DNA of 64,000 nucleotides from Alligator mississippiensis. Lineage: Eukaryota; Chordata; Crocodylia; Alligatoridae. The notes under the pieces are model-generated. The model was not told where the DNA came from, did not search any database, and saw only the letters and a program-made list of their open reading frames with translations. The DNA is taken from positions 15,632,501 to 15,696,500 of the forward strand of contig NC_081835.1 of the NCBI RefSeq assembly GCF_030867095.1, in the 5' to 3' direction. Shown in pieces: positions 41,001 to 52,900 of the stretch; the first letter of the stretch is position 1, and every line of letters starts with the position of its first letter. Both the position numbers and the translations under genes were made by a program.

Positions 41001-42554
41001 AGACACATTTTCTGTGTCATTGCATCTAATTGTGCTCCCAAGATTATGATTAGCTGCTGATGTGTGTGTGCGCGTGTGAAGGGTTTTTTTCATTTTTTTC
41101 TTTTTCTGTAAAATAGTTTCATATTGAAAAACTAGGGAAACAAAACAAATGTTAGAGTATTTTCAAGCAGAGAAGACTTAATTACAAACTGGGCTCATCT
41201 TCACCAGAAAATAAGACTCTTTCCCTAGATAAATATACATGTCCAAACAAAATTCTCATGAAAAAAGTTTCAAGTTTGTAATAAAATTTAGAAAAACTTT
41301 GATTTCCAATGGTTTAGTATATTCTGCGTATATAACTGTTTCACACTCCATTACTAACAATGCTTATTTGACTGCTTAATGTTAACAACACATTGTAAGC
41401 AGTTAAACTACATGATCTGCTAATCTTTTGCAGTTTAATAAATTCAAAACAGTTCAATGCATACTACTTTTCTTAAAAAAGAAGTTATACAATACACCTT
41501 TAACATTTGTTTTTTGCACAAAAATGGCCATAATGCTTCTGTGAAATTTTATTTCCAAGGCAAGTATTTACATGTTAAAATACAGGCCACAACTAATTTT
41601 TAAGGCCAAATATAAATCCTTAAAACACAAATTTTATACTGGAAGAGCTGACACAACCCTAAAGAAGTGATGCTTTAATATGGTGGCTCACAATTAATTC
41701 TGCATTCCAGTTGTCTTAAGCATGTTCAAAACATGGAAGTGTCTATCAAGTTAAAAAAAAAAATCAAGAAAAAAAAATCAACAAGTCTGTTTACTATGAC
41801 AAAAACCTGGGGAAGAAGGTACAACAGAGGTCTGCACTTACACTGCAATCTCTTTATAATATCTTCTTGATAGCCAAGGTTTCTGAATGTTATAAAGATG
41901 GTGATTGCAATGATGTTTAATGCATCCAGGAGCTATAAAGTCTTTTGTGACAAAATGAATGTTATAAATGAAAACCTTGAAATGAGGGGAAAGGGTACTA
42001 GAAGAGGGCTCTTACTACATTAAAAGCCTTGTCTGAAGTTGTTCAAGGTCCTTTGGCTACAATCAAGAACCTTAAGAGAGAGACAAATACTAACCCTGCT
42101 GGAATGTGTTTCTAAATCAATGTCCATGCCAGAAGCAAAAGAAGTGCTGAATTCATTACGTATATTTTGTCACATACAAGTATTACAAATAAAAAATGCC
42201 ACTACCAGGTAAATTCATTAAAAGTAATTAATGAATATAGTAAGCAAGAACCAGATTAATGAAGGTATAATGTGACAAAAATGCATTTTTTGTAAATGTC
42301 GTTTAAAATATTTAATGTCAGTATTAATAAATTACACTAAAATAAAAGCAATGCTAGCAGGATATGGTCAATACTAGAAAACATCTTAATAGGTCACTAC
42401 CCTAGCTGAGGAAAGGTAGTTAGTACTCTAACACCAAACAATCGGTCATTAACTGCAATTGCACACGATTGAATACAAACCCAACCTATACTTCAATTTG
42501 GAACTGAGTCATAGGAGGGCTGGTAGCACTGCACAGGCAGGAACACTCAATGCC

Positions 42555-42645
42555 TGGCGGGGGGGACAGGGATGGGGACGGGGACAGGGACAAAAAAGAG
42601 AGAGGGAGAGAGGGAGAAAGCGAGAGTGAGAGAGAGTGCGCGTGC
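42555..42645. repeat. Purine-rich microsatellite
   Basis: GGGACAGGGATGGGGACGG-type repeats passing into (GA)n-rich GAGAGAGGGAGAGAGG, in the NR2C2 3' UTR just after the stop. Confidence 0.85.
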
Positions 42646-43729
42646 CTTGGGTTCAACACTTATCTCTCTAGCTGACAACAGCAGCATTCTGGGCTCAGAA
42701 TTGTTCCTTTGGCTGAAAGGGTGGTGAGGGTGGTGCAGGACCACTGAAAGAAGGAATGAATTTGGAAATACATTAAGTCTATACACTGAGAGGAGTGCGC
42801 AGATCTAGGTGGTAAGGACTGCTTCCCTGCCAGTTAATGATTGACTTCCCCCCACAATCAAAAGGTATCTGAGCAGAATAAAGTTTGTCATGACTATGTA
42901 AACATCAGTGTCAGGCTGAACTGAAACATCGTGTTTCAACATTGCTATGGCAAGAAATTGGTATTTTGCCTTCCAGTTTGGATAATTTCTGTATCATTTA
43001 TTGCTGCTGCTAATTATGCTATAGTTCTTATGCTTGTGTCATGCTGTCCATGAACCATATTTTCACTAATTTAGCTGAGCTTAGTGCTATATAATGTAGA
43101 AATTTGCTTTGAAGAGCCACATTGCTATTAAATTCATAACATTATGAACAGTGACGTTTTGTAGAACAGATGATTGTCTCCTGTAGCCGTCTACATTTTC
43201 ACAGAAATCATTAGCATTATGACCAAGGACATCTGCAGTTTTTCATTTGCTCTGCTCATAAGCAGGATGATGACATTATCGCTTTGATAAGAAGTGCTTA
43301 CAAAGTGCTAATATTATACCCTGGTAATTATTAGATATTAATTCCAAGGACATTTTAAATATATACATACTGTTCTCTTTTTTTTTCTTTTTAGCATTTT
43401 TAATACTAATCTCTGACATTATAAAACTCTATTTTTGCCCATTGATAATTTCTAAATACAAAGCTCATTAAAAGTATGTTTAGGAATCTATACCCTTTTG
43501 AATGAAAGGCATCAAAATGTTCCTTGTGGCAGAAAAGGGTCCTAATAGGTCTTTTAATAGCTGTTTATATTTTGTCAAAGGAGGCAAATAAAGAAGGTGC
43601 AGTCTGATAGGAAACTGGTAATGCGTTGGAAATAATTGTACATACCAAAGTGTCATTTTTAAAGTTTGTATCTCTTAATTGTGTAATTTTATGAAAATTA
43701 CTTTGATCCATCAATATATGTTGTTCCCA

Positions 43730-43904
43730 CTATGCCGACGTGCCAGTTATTTGACCATTATACTCTGCTGTTTCCATTTTGAGGATGTAGGGGATTATGC
43801 TGTCAATTGGAACATTTCCAATGAGACCAGTAAAAAAAAGTTCCTCAGTAATGCTAGAGCTCATCAGTCTAAGTGCTGGCAGGCGAACTAGAATCCGGGC
43901 AAGC
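43730..43904 (-). CDS. NR2C2: NR2C2 last coding exon, with stop
   Basis: Acceptor CTTTTCCAG. It encodes LARILVRLPALRLMSSSI, the helix 11-12 region and the C-terminal ITGTSA. TAG at 43730-43732. Confidence 0.96.
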
Positions 43905-46900
43905 CTGGAAAAGAAGTTCAACAGATTATAAAAATACATAATTCAAGTTAACCCAAACTGCTTCACTCTTAAAGGGCTGGATCTGCTTTTATTATTACAG
44001 TAACTCATGAGTGGGAGTAAAGAGGCAATTTAAGCTAATTTAGCTATCACAAAAGAATGTCTATGTTAATTCTTCCACTCTGCACGTACAATGAAAAGCC
44101 ACAATCTTTTTTTAGTGGTTCTCCTGTGAAAAGGATATATTAATATTACACGTGTGTATATAAACACACAATTCTCCTAGTCTACTGTTGGAAATTCCCA
44201 GCTTTGAAAGTAGTTCAGAGCTAAAGACATCTCATACTTAGTAATGAGGCCATTTTCCTGTTTTTAAGAGCAAAATGCTTAATTAGGATTTAAATCATCT
44301 ATACAGCATCACTTTCAGTTGCCTAGCAACTTGTTAATGACAAACCGATAGCAGAGATTGAGCATGCACAAGAAAACCAGAAAAATCTGGTTTTGGTGAG
44401 AAAGCGGCTTTGGGGCGACCACTTTTACACTAGCCCCAAACTCCATGTTTAGTTAATGTAGAAGGACGCTGACAAGCATATAAACATGGAGAAACACACT
44501 GTATATCACCCATGACATTCTAATACAGTTTTAGTTGACAGTATCTCTGACTGTCTGTCTGTCTACTGTGTTTAAAGGGCAATCACATGACTAAAAATGA
44601 AAAAAGAGGCGTTTCTTGACAAAATCATTTATATCACCTGCTTTGCTGATTGAAAGATTATTCCAGCTTCTTAAACAGGTGTTAAAAAATCTTTGTAGAA
44701 CCAATTCTGCTAACACAGCATTTTTCATAAATGTTATAGTAAATCTGCAAAATGACTGAAGCTTTCTGAGGGCAAAATGTTAAGTAATTTTGCCACTACC
44801 TGCCTGATTTGTGCCATCATTCAAATACTAAGACTGCAAGTATTCAGACTTGTACTCTGAATTCATCCACAAGTAAATAAGGGTAAAAATTGTACTAATT
44901 ACAATGAAGGTCAGTCTTTGGGAAATTTTACATATTTGCCTTTCCTTATTCTTTATCAAGTAATATAAATACATGAAATAGGTTTTAAAAAATTTTCTTA
45001 TAGTACAAGTTCAGTTTTCTGGCATGAACCTGGAATATTCAGTCTCTATATATAGGGCAAATTCAGGTTCTGGGAACCATGGTTCCATTCTTGAAACCAT
45101 GGCTATATTCTGTGCTGGAGGAATGGTCTCCCTATCCCCCATCACCACTTTGCAGCTCCACTCCAGCCCCTTTGCACCACCCATGTTAGAGCTACTGCAT
45201 CTGGAATAATTGGGGATTCTGTGTTGCCCTTCTGTCACCCCAAGCACTGCCTTGCTTGCTAGACATGTAGAAGTAATGTAGAGACCACCTTCCTGATGTC
45301 CAAGGGAGTAGAAGAAGCCTTGTGGACTCTCTGGCTGCAGTCTCTCAACCCTTGATGGAGTGGACAGTAGGGAATACAAGATAAAAAAAATCCCCTGCTT
45401 CAGAAGGTTATTCCCAGGGACAAAATGAAACTCCCTCTGCCATGTAACTATTGGGTACATGGTAGAGATGTTTAAGAATCAAATAGGATAACAAATGTGA
45501 TAGGGATAACTGAAATCTAATAATTTAAAGTAAAGAATGGGCAGCAAAACTAAATATTCTATACAAAAACAGGATATTTTAAGAAAATAATCTTAGAAAT
45601 CAAATAGAAGAGAAAGAAAATATCATAGATATGCAGAATTTCTTCTAAAGAAAAGCTTCAGGGAATTATTTGCTATTCCCCATATATACCTTGGTTTTCA
45701 AAAGTCTGAGTTGTCAGTTTTAATACTCTTCAGCATATGCAGCTTGTCAAACTTTTAAAGGGTTGTAATTGTTTCAGTCTTTTTTATGGTCTCAGAAACT
45801 AGTTAACTGTTCTAACTTAGAAATAAGAAAAATAGAAAAAGAAAGCAGGCTCACACCAGTTTCAATTAAACTGCAAAGATTTACAGGCTTAATCTTGCTT
45901 CTTCCCCTGCTTAAAACAAAACCTGTCTACTTAAATAAATAAGCAAAGGAGGTCTTCTTCACTCTTTCATCTGAGCCTCACAAAGATAAATCTAATAATA
46001 TTCTTAAATATTTATCTTGGGTTTTTTCTCTATACATTTATCATCCACTGCTTACACTATTGTTTAAAGGACAGACAATAACTACCTATACGTGTCTTCT
46101 GGATAGGTTTTTTGAACATAGTCCTGTAGCTCCATCTGCGCCTTCTCCTGGAATTTTTCTATCTGACTTGAACTGGTTAGACCAGGGTGATCTAAAGAAA
46201 GAAAACATTTCCAAATTTCAAAATGTAAAATTCAGCAACTAGGTACTTGCAAAGAATCTTTTATTTTATTCAAGTATCCTCATGCGTTAGGGCACTTGCA
46301 GAAAGGAGTACCTCATTGCATCTCCAGAAGTCATTCTGAGATGATGACTATACATTATTTTAACAAACTTTATTAGAAAAGTTATTTAATGATTTATTTG
46401 CAAAGTAAGAGTGATTTCTGTTATCTTGCATGTACACGTTTATCAGCTAATAACACCATTTTTGTTATGAATTGTGTGTTATATACAAAGGCATTTTCCA
46501 TTAGTGAAAAGGTAGATACTGTTACGGTAGAACCCTGATTCTTTTCATGGTTAGGTTCCTGACCCCCCTGGCAATGATGAAGCTTTCTGAAACAGCAAGA
46601 TGTCATATACAGCTGCAGGAAACCACTGTGTGGAACCACAGGGGTGTGTCAGCTGGTGGCTGCCACTTTGATTTCAATGACACCACATCTCCAGTCAGCT
46701 GCATAGGACTGCAGCTGTGCTCTGGCTAAGCAGAAAAGCACCACCCTTTGAAGTACAAGCCACAGCAAACAGCTGAGTAGTTCATTCTTAATTCAAAAAA
46801 ACAGCTGAGACCTGAACAGCTTGAGAAAGACATGGGCATGGAAAGCCTGGGTTTGACAGTACTCTACCCTCTGCTCGCTGCTGTTCTGTAGTATAAATAC

Positions 46901-49900
46901 TTGGCCCAAACTTAATTTCTGGCTCCACGATGAAAAAGCTTGCTTTTTTTTCCTGCAGCTGGCTGTGCCAATAAAAGTGGGAACATCACTTCTGAGTGCA
47001 CAGCAGGCATCAGTGGATCCAGTCAGGGAGTTAGTTGCCAAATGACTTGTCTGCTCATTCAAAACAGATTTCTTTCTGCTGTACGAAATTATTTGACGGA
47101 GTGACCAGTCACTAGGGTTTCTCTCAACAGGCTGCTTTACCAGCTTTTATCCATTTGCCTTATGTCTCAATTCCACCTGCCTTCAGCTCCTCACTGAGTA
47201 GTCAAATGAACAGAAGGATAACAATGTCTGACTATGCCTGAATTCCTTTAGTGATGGGATTACTGGGCCACAAGAGTCCTGCTTCCTTTGGCTCTCCATT
47301 AACAGGGCCTGAAGCAAACATACACTCCCAGAATATCTTTATGGAGCTCAGATGGGGTGGTCCTCTTACAGTAAAACTTGTGGCACCATGAGAAAAACCT
47401 TAAAGGAGCAGTTGAAGACACCAGAATCATCCAATTAAAACAGATTTTATTATGAAATGACAGAGAAAAATCATATTAAAACAAGAGAAGGACACCTCTA
47501 GTCTGAAAACTTAGTAAAATTCAGTTAAGTAGCTTACACTTAGTCACAATGAAAATTAAACAACTTACGTTTCTAAGAGAAAGCTTCTGTCTCTCCTTGA
47601 CTGTCAACAGTTTTAGTATCCCAGGAACATGTTTCTCTTCCTGACCCCGCCTACTCTTTTATCTTCTTTTAATAATTAGTGTTCTTTCTATGTTTCAGTC
47701 ATTTGCTCCTGTGCCATTAACTTTTTGATGAATGGAGGGATGTAGCCTATTTGCCTTTAGTTTATTGGAAGACGCACACAAACTATAGTAACTCTGCAGC
47801 TCACATTTGCATCTTTCACCTCCATTCTGTGACTGTTGTAATAAAAGAAGTCAACAGTGAAATCAGTTCCTTTCAGCTACCTACTGTCATAGGATATCTT
47901 TCCTATAATCACATTTACCATCTATTCTATTTCCTATGACATAAATTATTGAAAATTCATAAACATCTGTAAAATCTGTCCCCTCCCAATGCTCACAGGA
48001 CCCAATCCCATGGGACAGCAATGTAGAGCTAGCTATACCACTTTCATGCTCCTCTGTGATTCCCTTATCTCAAGGCAATCCCTTTCTGGCCTTTTCATTT
48101 CTGTATGTATAAACCATGTTGATTTACTGAAGCCCTAAATTGATTAGATTTGTTGCACAAGAAATGTTATTTTTAAAGAGGCGTTTGTTTCTGATCAAGC
48201 TTTATGGTACTATCAGGTTTCTGAAGAGCAACTTCACAGAACAGTGTCTTCATCACTGGACATTGGATTCTGTTTATAAATGTCCTAGTGCTAAAAGATT
48301 CACTTTTGTAAGTTCAGAATTTAAACTGCAGTGAGAAACATATGCGAACGTCATTAAAATGGTTGTCAAACACCTTACCAGGGCTAAAGAGGACTATAGC
48401 TTTAAGGTATGCATACTCATATCCATCAATATCAAGCTTGGCCATGCTGTTACAGAACTCCTGAAGTTTCCAGATGTGTTCCATGACTTGTTTTATTCTG
48501 TCTCCAGAAAGCTTATCTAGAAATAGACATTACATGCATTCTTAAGAGAGCTCAAATGCGTTTGAATCATTAAACAAACTCAGATCCATGCCCCTATTGA
48601 AACAGATCACAAGAAATATGAAACTAGAGCCAAACTCTAAATTGCACAACACTTTTTTAACCACATACAAGTATTTTGTGGATAACTGATGCCTGTGGAA
48701 GTAAGCATTCACTAAGCCAGAATCAAGTATACTAGTGGCAAACAGAAGGGAAGCTTTGTCACATAGTTCTGCCAATACATTCTGACCTTCAACATCTATG
48801 TTAGTCTGGTGATGGACCTGAGCAGAGACAAAACATACAGTGATCTGTGTTGGAACAAGGGTAAACCTGTGGAAGACTTGGTGCATACTACCATTTTTTT
48901 TTAAATATGTGACTCAATCAGGATCTCGCTGACTCTAGAAGTGAAAGGCCAGTGTAATAATGACTGTGTCACTTTTTCCATTATCTCTGCCTTTCAAATT
49001 AACCGGTGGAAAGTATCCTTTTTTCCCCTTACAGAGGAAAATTAACTTAGTAACACACAGGTCTATCCCTCTGCCTTTGAGATTACTGCAGCCTTTGTAT
49101 CGATGTCCTTTCTTTCTTAAAATGTTGATTCAAAAAGTCCTACACCATTACAAATTTTCCAAAGTTCAACTAAGCTTTAGCTGAGCCCTAAGAGAAGGGA
49201 AGAAAGGACTACTACTTTGGTAAGAAAATAAATTCCTACCCCTTTTTTTGTCCTTAATGCGTATTTGTGGACTGGTCAAAGCAATACAAAAGTCAGAGCC
49301 ATGGAATTATATCATTACAAATCTCAAGACCCATAATTACCATAAATGCACTTCAGAGATAAATCAGATCAAGACACCCACACTTTCTTTCCTAATAAAA
49401 GGAGCATATTAAAAAAAAAAAATCCATGCATGGTCTCTGTAACTTAAATATTTTATCTTTATCTGTACTGTCAATGTTGCATATGCTTGCTTAGACCCAT
49501 GTGCGTTGTTGCATGTTTTATGTAATTTCAGGGTGGATAAAAAAAATCAATGATTTAAAAACAATTTGAAAAAAAAAATCTATTTTTTATTTAAATCAGA
49601 TTTTTTGATTTAATCGTTTTTTTGTTTAGATGCGTTTAAAAAAACACCTCACATAAAGATAGTTTTAATTTAAAGCTCAAAGAGATCATCTTGGAATAGG
49701 GATTATATCTTCTAATTATATACTATTTGAGACAATACATTCATGTAACCTTTTTACAAGTTTTATAAATAGGTTTTATAAATAGGTCACAGGCCATGGA
49801 CTATATTAGGAGCCCAATCTTATGGGGTTCACAGAGGCTCCTCTACAGATTAATAAATATTAAAGAAAGCCACTCTATCCAATGAGAGTGTGCTCAGTCT

Positions 49901-52900
49901 AGAAGATCCCACTAAGCATCTCTCTGATGCTTTGTTTCAGTTCTCAAACTGGATTTGTGTCTTCAGAGATCATAGAGGTGTAGGTTGTAGCCATGTTGGT
50001 CTAAGGATATAGGCAGACAAGGTTCTCTGGGTAAATCTGATATCTTTTATTAGACCAACTCAAATGGTTGGAAAAATTCTTCTTGGCAACCTTTCGGGTA
50101 TAAATACCCTTGGTCAGGCTGAGGAAGCATCTGCGGTTGGTTTGTGCTCTTCCTGAGTGGAATGAATAGTAAAGAAGCCAGAGGCTAGTATCAGCTACCA
50201 GCTTCTTGTTTCTTTACTTCTCATTCCATCCAGGAAGAGCACACACGAACTGCAGATGCTTCCTCAGCCTGACCAAGGGTATTCATACCCAAAAGCTTGC
50301 TAAGAAGAATTTTTTTCCAGAAATCATAGGCAGACAAGGTTCTTTGGGTAGATATGATATCTTTTACTAGACCAACTAAATATTTGGAAAAATTGTACTT
50401 TGCAAGCTTTTGGGCACAAATGCCCTTCTTCAGGTATAGGGAGTGTTTGTTGTCTCCAGAAATAACATCCTTGTTAACAGCAGATGAGCGATAACAGGCT
50501 TGATTACCCACCCATCAGCCCTGTTGTGTCCCTGCAAGTTTGTGTACACACAGTCAAGTCCTTACCTTTCTCTAAAAGTGCAAGGTTTCAAGAAATTAAA
50601 TGAATAAAGGATATCCAACAACAAGAATGCATTTTTGTAGAAAACAATTATTAAATTGAGGCTTCCCGAGTAGTGATTTAAATCATGATTTAAAACAATT
50701 TGATTTAAAATCAAATCCACCCTGTGTCGTTTAGGATTACTTTATGTAAATAAGCATTAGTATGAGATAAATCAGTGTAGGTGTCATGTGTGTGCAATAA
50801 CCAATGCAAACAGACTATTACCTACCTTTTGTTACCTCGTGGTAAGGCACTATAATAATTAGGGGTCTGCTTAACTCATGGTGAGACAAAGCAATTTTTG
50901 CGGCTTGGTCATGGCATAGAGAGCCAATTTTGTAGGCATTTCCCAACGGCCCTGCCCTTCACCACTGATTGGCAGAGAGGCATATACCATACAATTTAAT
51001 AGCAAATTCAGCGGAAAGTAAATTATATCATACAATTTATCGTATTATAAATCAAAATCTTTAAATCTAAATTTAAATATATTTAAATACAGACTTATGT
51101 ACCATATTAACTGTAACTTCTATCATCACAATTTATTATATGTAGAGTTCCACAAAAAGTTTAGAAATATTAATTAATGCTAACCTTAATAGAAATATTT
51201 TCATTTCACTGACTGGTACCTTCATTTAGTCTATATCACTAGCAGACAGTAACTCTCAGGCACATGATATATGGCTGCAGTGACTGTTGTGTTGTCTTTG
51301 TATTGCGGTAAGCATTGGAACAACACTCTGGAAAAGTGTATTATACTGGGCTTTTTTTTTAGGTTGATTTTGCAGGTAACTGTGGCCAATGCAGTATTTC
51401 CTGGCGATTGTGGCCAATGCCATTTTTGTGGTGTCTGCAAAAACTGCGAAACTGAAAATTAAGTAGATCCCCTAGTAATAATGCCTACTGTAGCAGGTAC
51501 CCCAGGATAAGGGTTAGCTGTCTATTCTTGATCCTGGTTGACAACAATTCACCAGCATCAATGTGTTGTGATGTGTCCTTGGTTTCACAGCTAGGAATAA
51601 CATGAGTCAAATCTTCTCAGTGTTAATCCAAAATTATGGGGCTATAAACCGAAGAGGTCCAGAGCATACAGGGACTAATTCCTCAGGGTGAGGAATGGTA
51701 ATGGATCTACCCTGTGGCTGGAGTAGCCCCTGCAACTGCTATGATATCTAGCCCTTGGGGATGGTAACCTGGGGATCTGCCAGTCCTGTCATTCCCTCAT
51801 TCCCAAACTTCACTCCTTTGGATTGCAGAAACTAGAGGCCCCACTTTATGTGGGATGCAGGACATGCAAGGTCCCTTTCATGGCCCTTTACAGATTGATT
51901 GTCTCACTGTGGAAGCAGAATGCTAACCAGTTCTGCAAAAATCTAGAACTCTTGGTTCAGAAATGATACCTTTTATCAGACCAACTGAGAAATTGCAAAA
52001 AAAATCTATCTTTTTTTTGTTGTTGCAATTTCTCAGTTGGTCTAATAAAAGGTATCATTTCTGAAAGAGGTCTAGATCTTTGCATTTTTTTTGTCTCAGA
52101 CCAGCACGGCTACCAAATACATCCCTGAACCAGTTCTGCTGTACTTATTTCCAGACAAAACAAATGGACATAAGAAAAACAGCAGCCACTGTGTAAGAAT
52201 GCTGTTCCCACAGAAATCACATTAGACATTTTTACATGTGCTTCTGATGCGGCATTGGGTGCTTTTAAAAGCAAGCTGCACTAATTAAAAGTGCCCCGCA
52301 CCACATCAGGAGCACATGTATCAGCAGTGCAGAGTACCTTCATGCTGAGAAAATGGCAGCGGTCACTTTGAATTAAAGCACAAACGTGTTGTAGTTTAAA
52401 GTGCACTGCTGCCATTTTTTCAGTGTGGAGGTACGCTGCACCACTGATATTCATAATGCTGGAGCACACCAGTTTACATACTCCAGCAGCCTGGATTGAT
52501 CGAGTCTGCTCTGATGCGTTGGATTTCCAGCACGTTGGAGCAGGTTCCTTGCATGTGTGTAAGTGCCCATTTCTTCCTGAAATCTTTTACGTATACTATA
52601 GTTACCAAAAACACCCACCACGGTTAGAACTCAGGTAGGTTGGATTACAGAAAATACTTGGCAATAAATATTGACAAAGGCGAATCCTACTCCTGGTGCA
52701 GAACTTATTCCAAGCTAATGGGCTTTCTGGGAACAGATGAAGGGGTTAGGAGAGAAATCCCGCCAGCTAGCTGCAGAGGTAGCAAAATTATGTCAGGGCT
52801 GCAACTGCAGTTTCAAGGCTTCAGAAAACCTTTGCCAGTCCTATGCCCCTCCCTTGAGATAAGACAGGAAAGGGGAAAGAGAACATCTAATAATCAGTCA

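Larger units (their letters stand above)
33520..43729 (-). other. NR2C2: Probable NR2C2 3' UTR (about 10 kb)
   Basis: Downstream of the NR2C2 stop the minus strand stays AT-rich and free of gene-like structure to about 33520. There a minus-strand ATTAAA (33540-33545) follows a stretch that looks like a conserved 3' end. Mammalian NR2C2 has a multi-kilobase 3' UTR, which supports this. A GC-rich repeat (about 37580-38045) and microsatellites lie within it. The exact end is inferred, and shorter isoforms are likely. Confidence 0.5.

Noticed and set aside
45011-45460. 149-codon minus-strand frame in the NR2C2 intron
   Set aside because: No known domain, and the NR2C2 exon phases leave no place for it.
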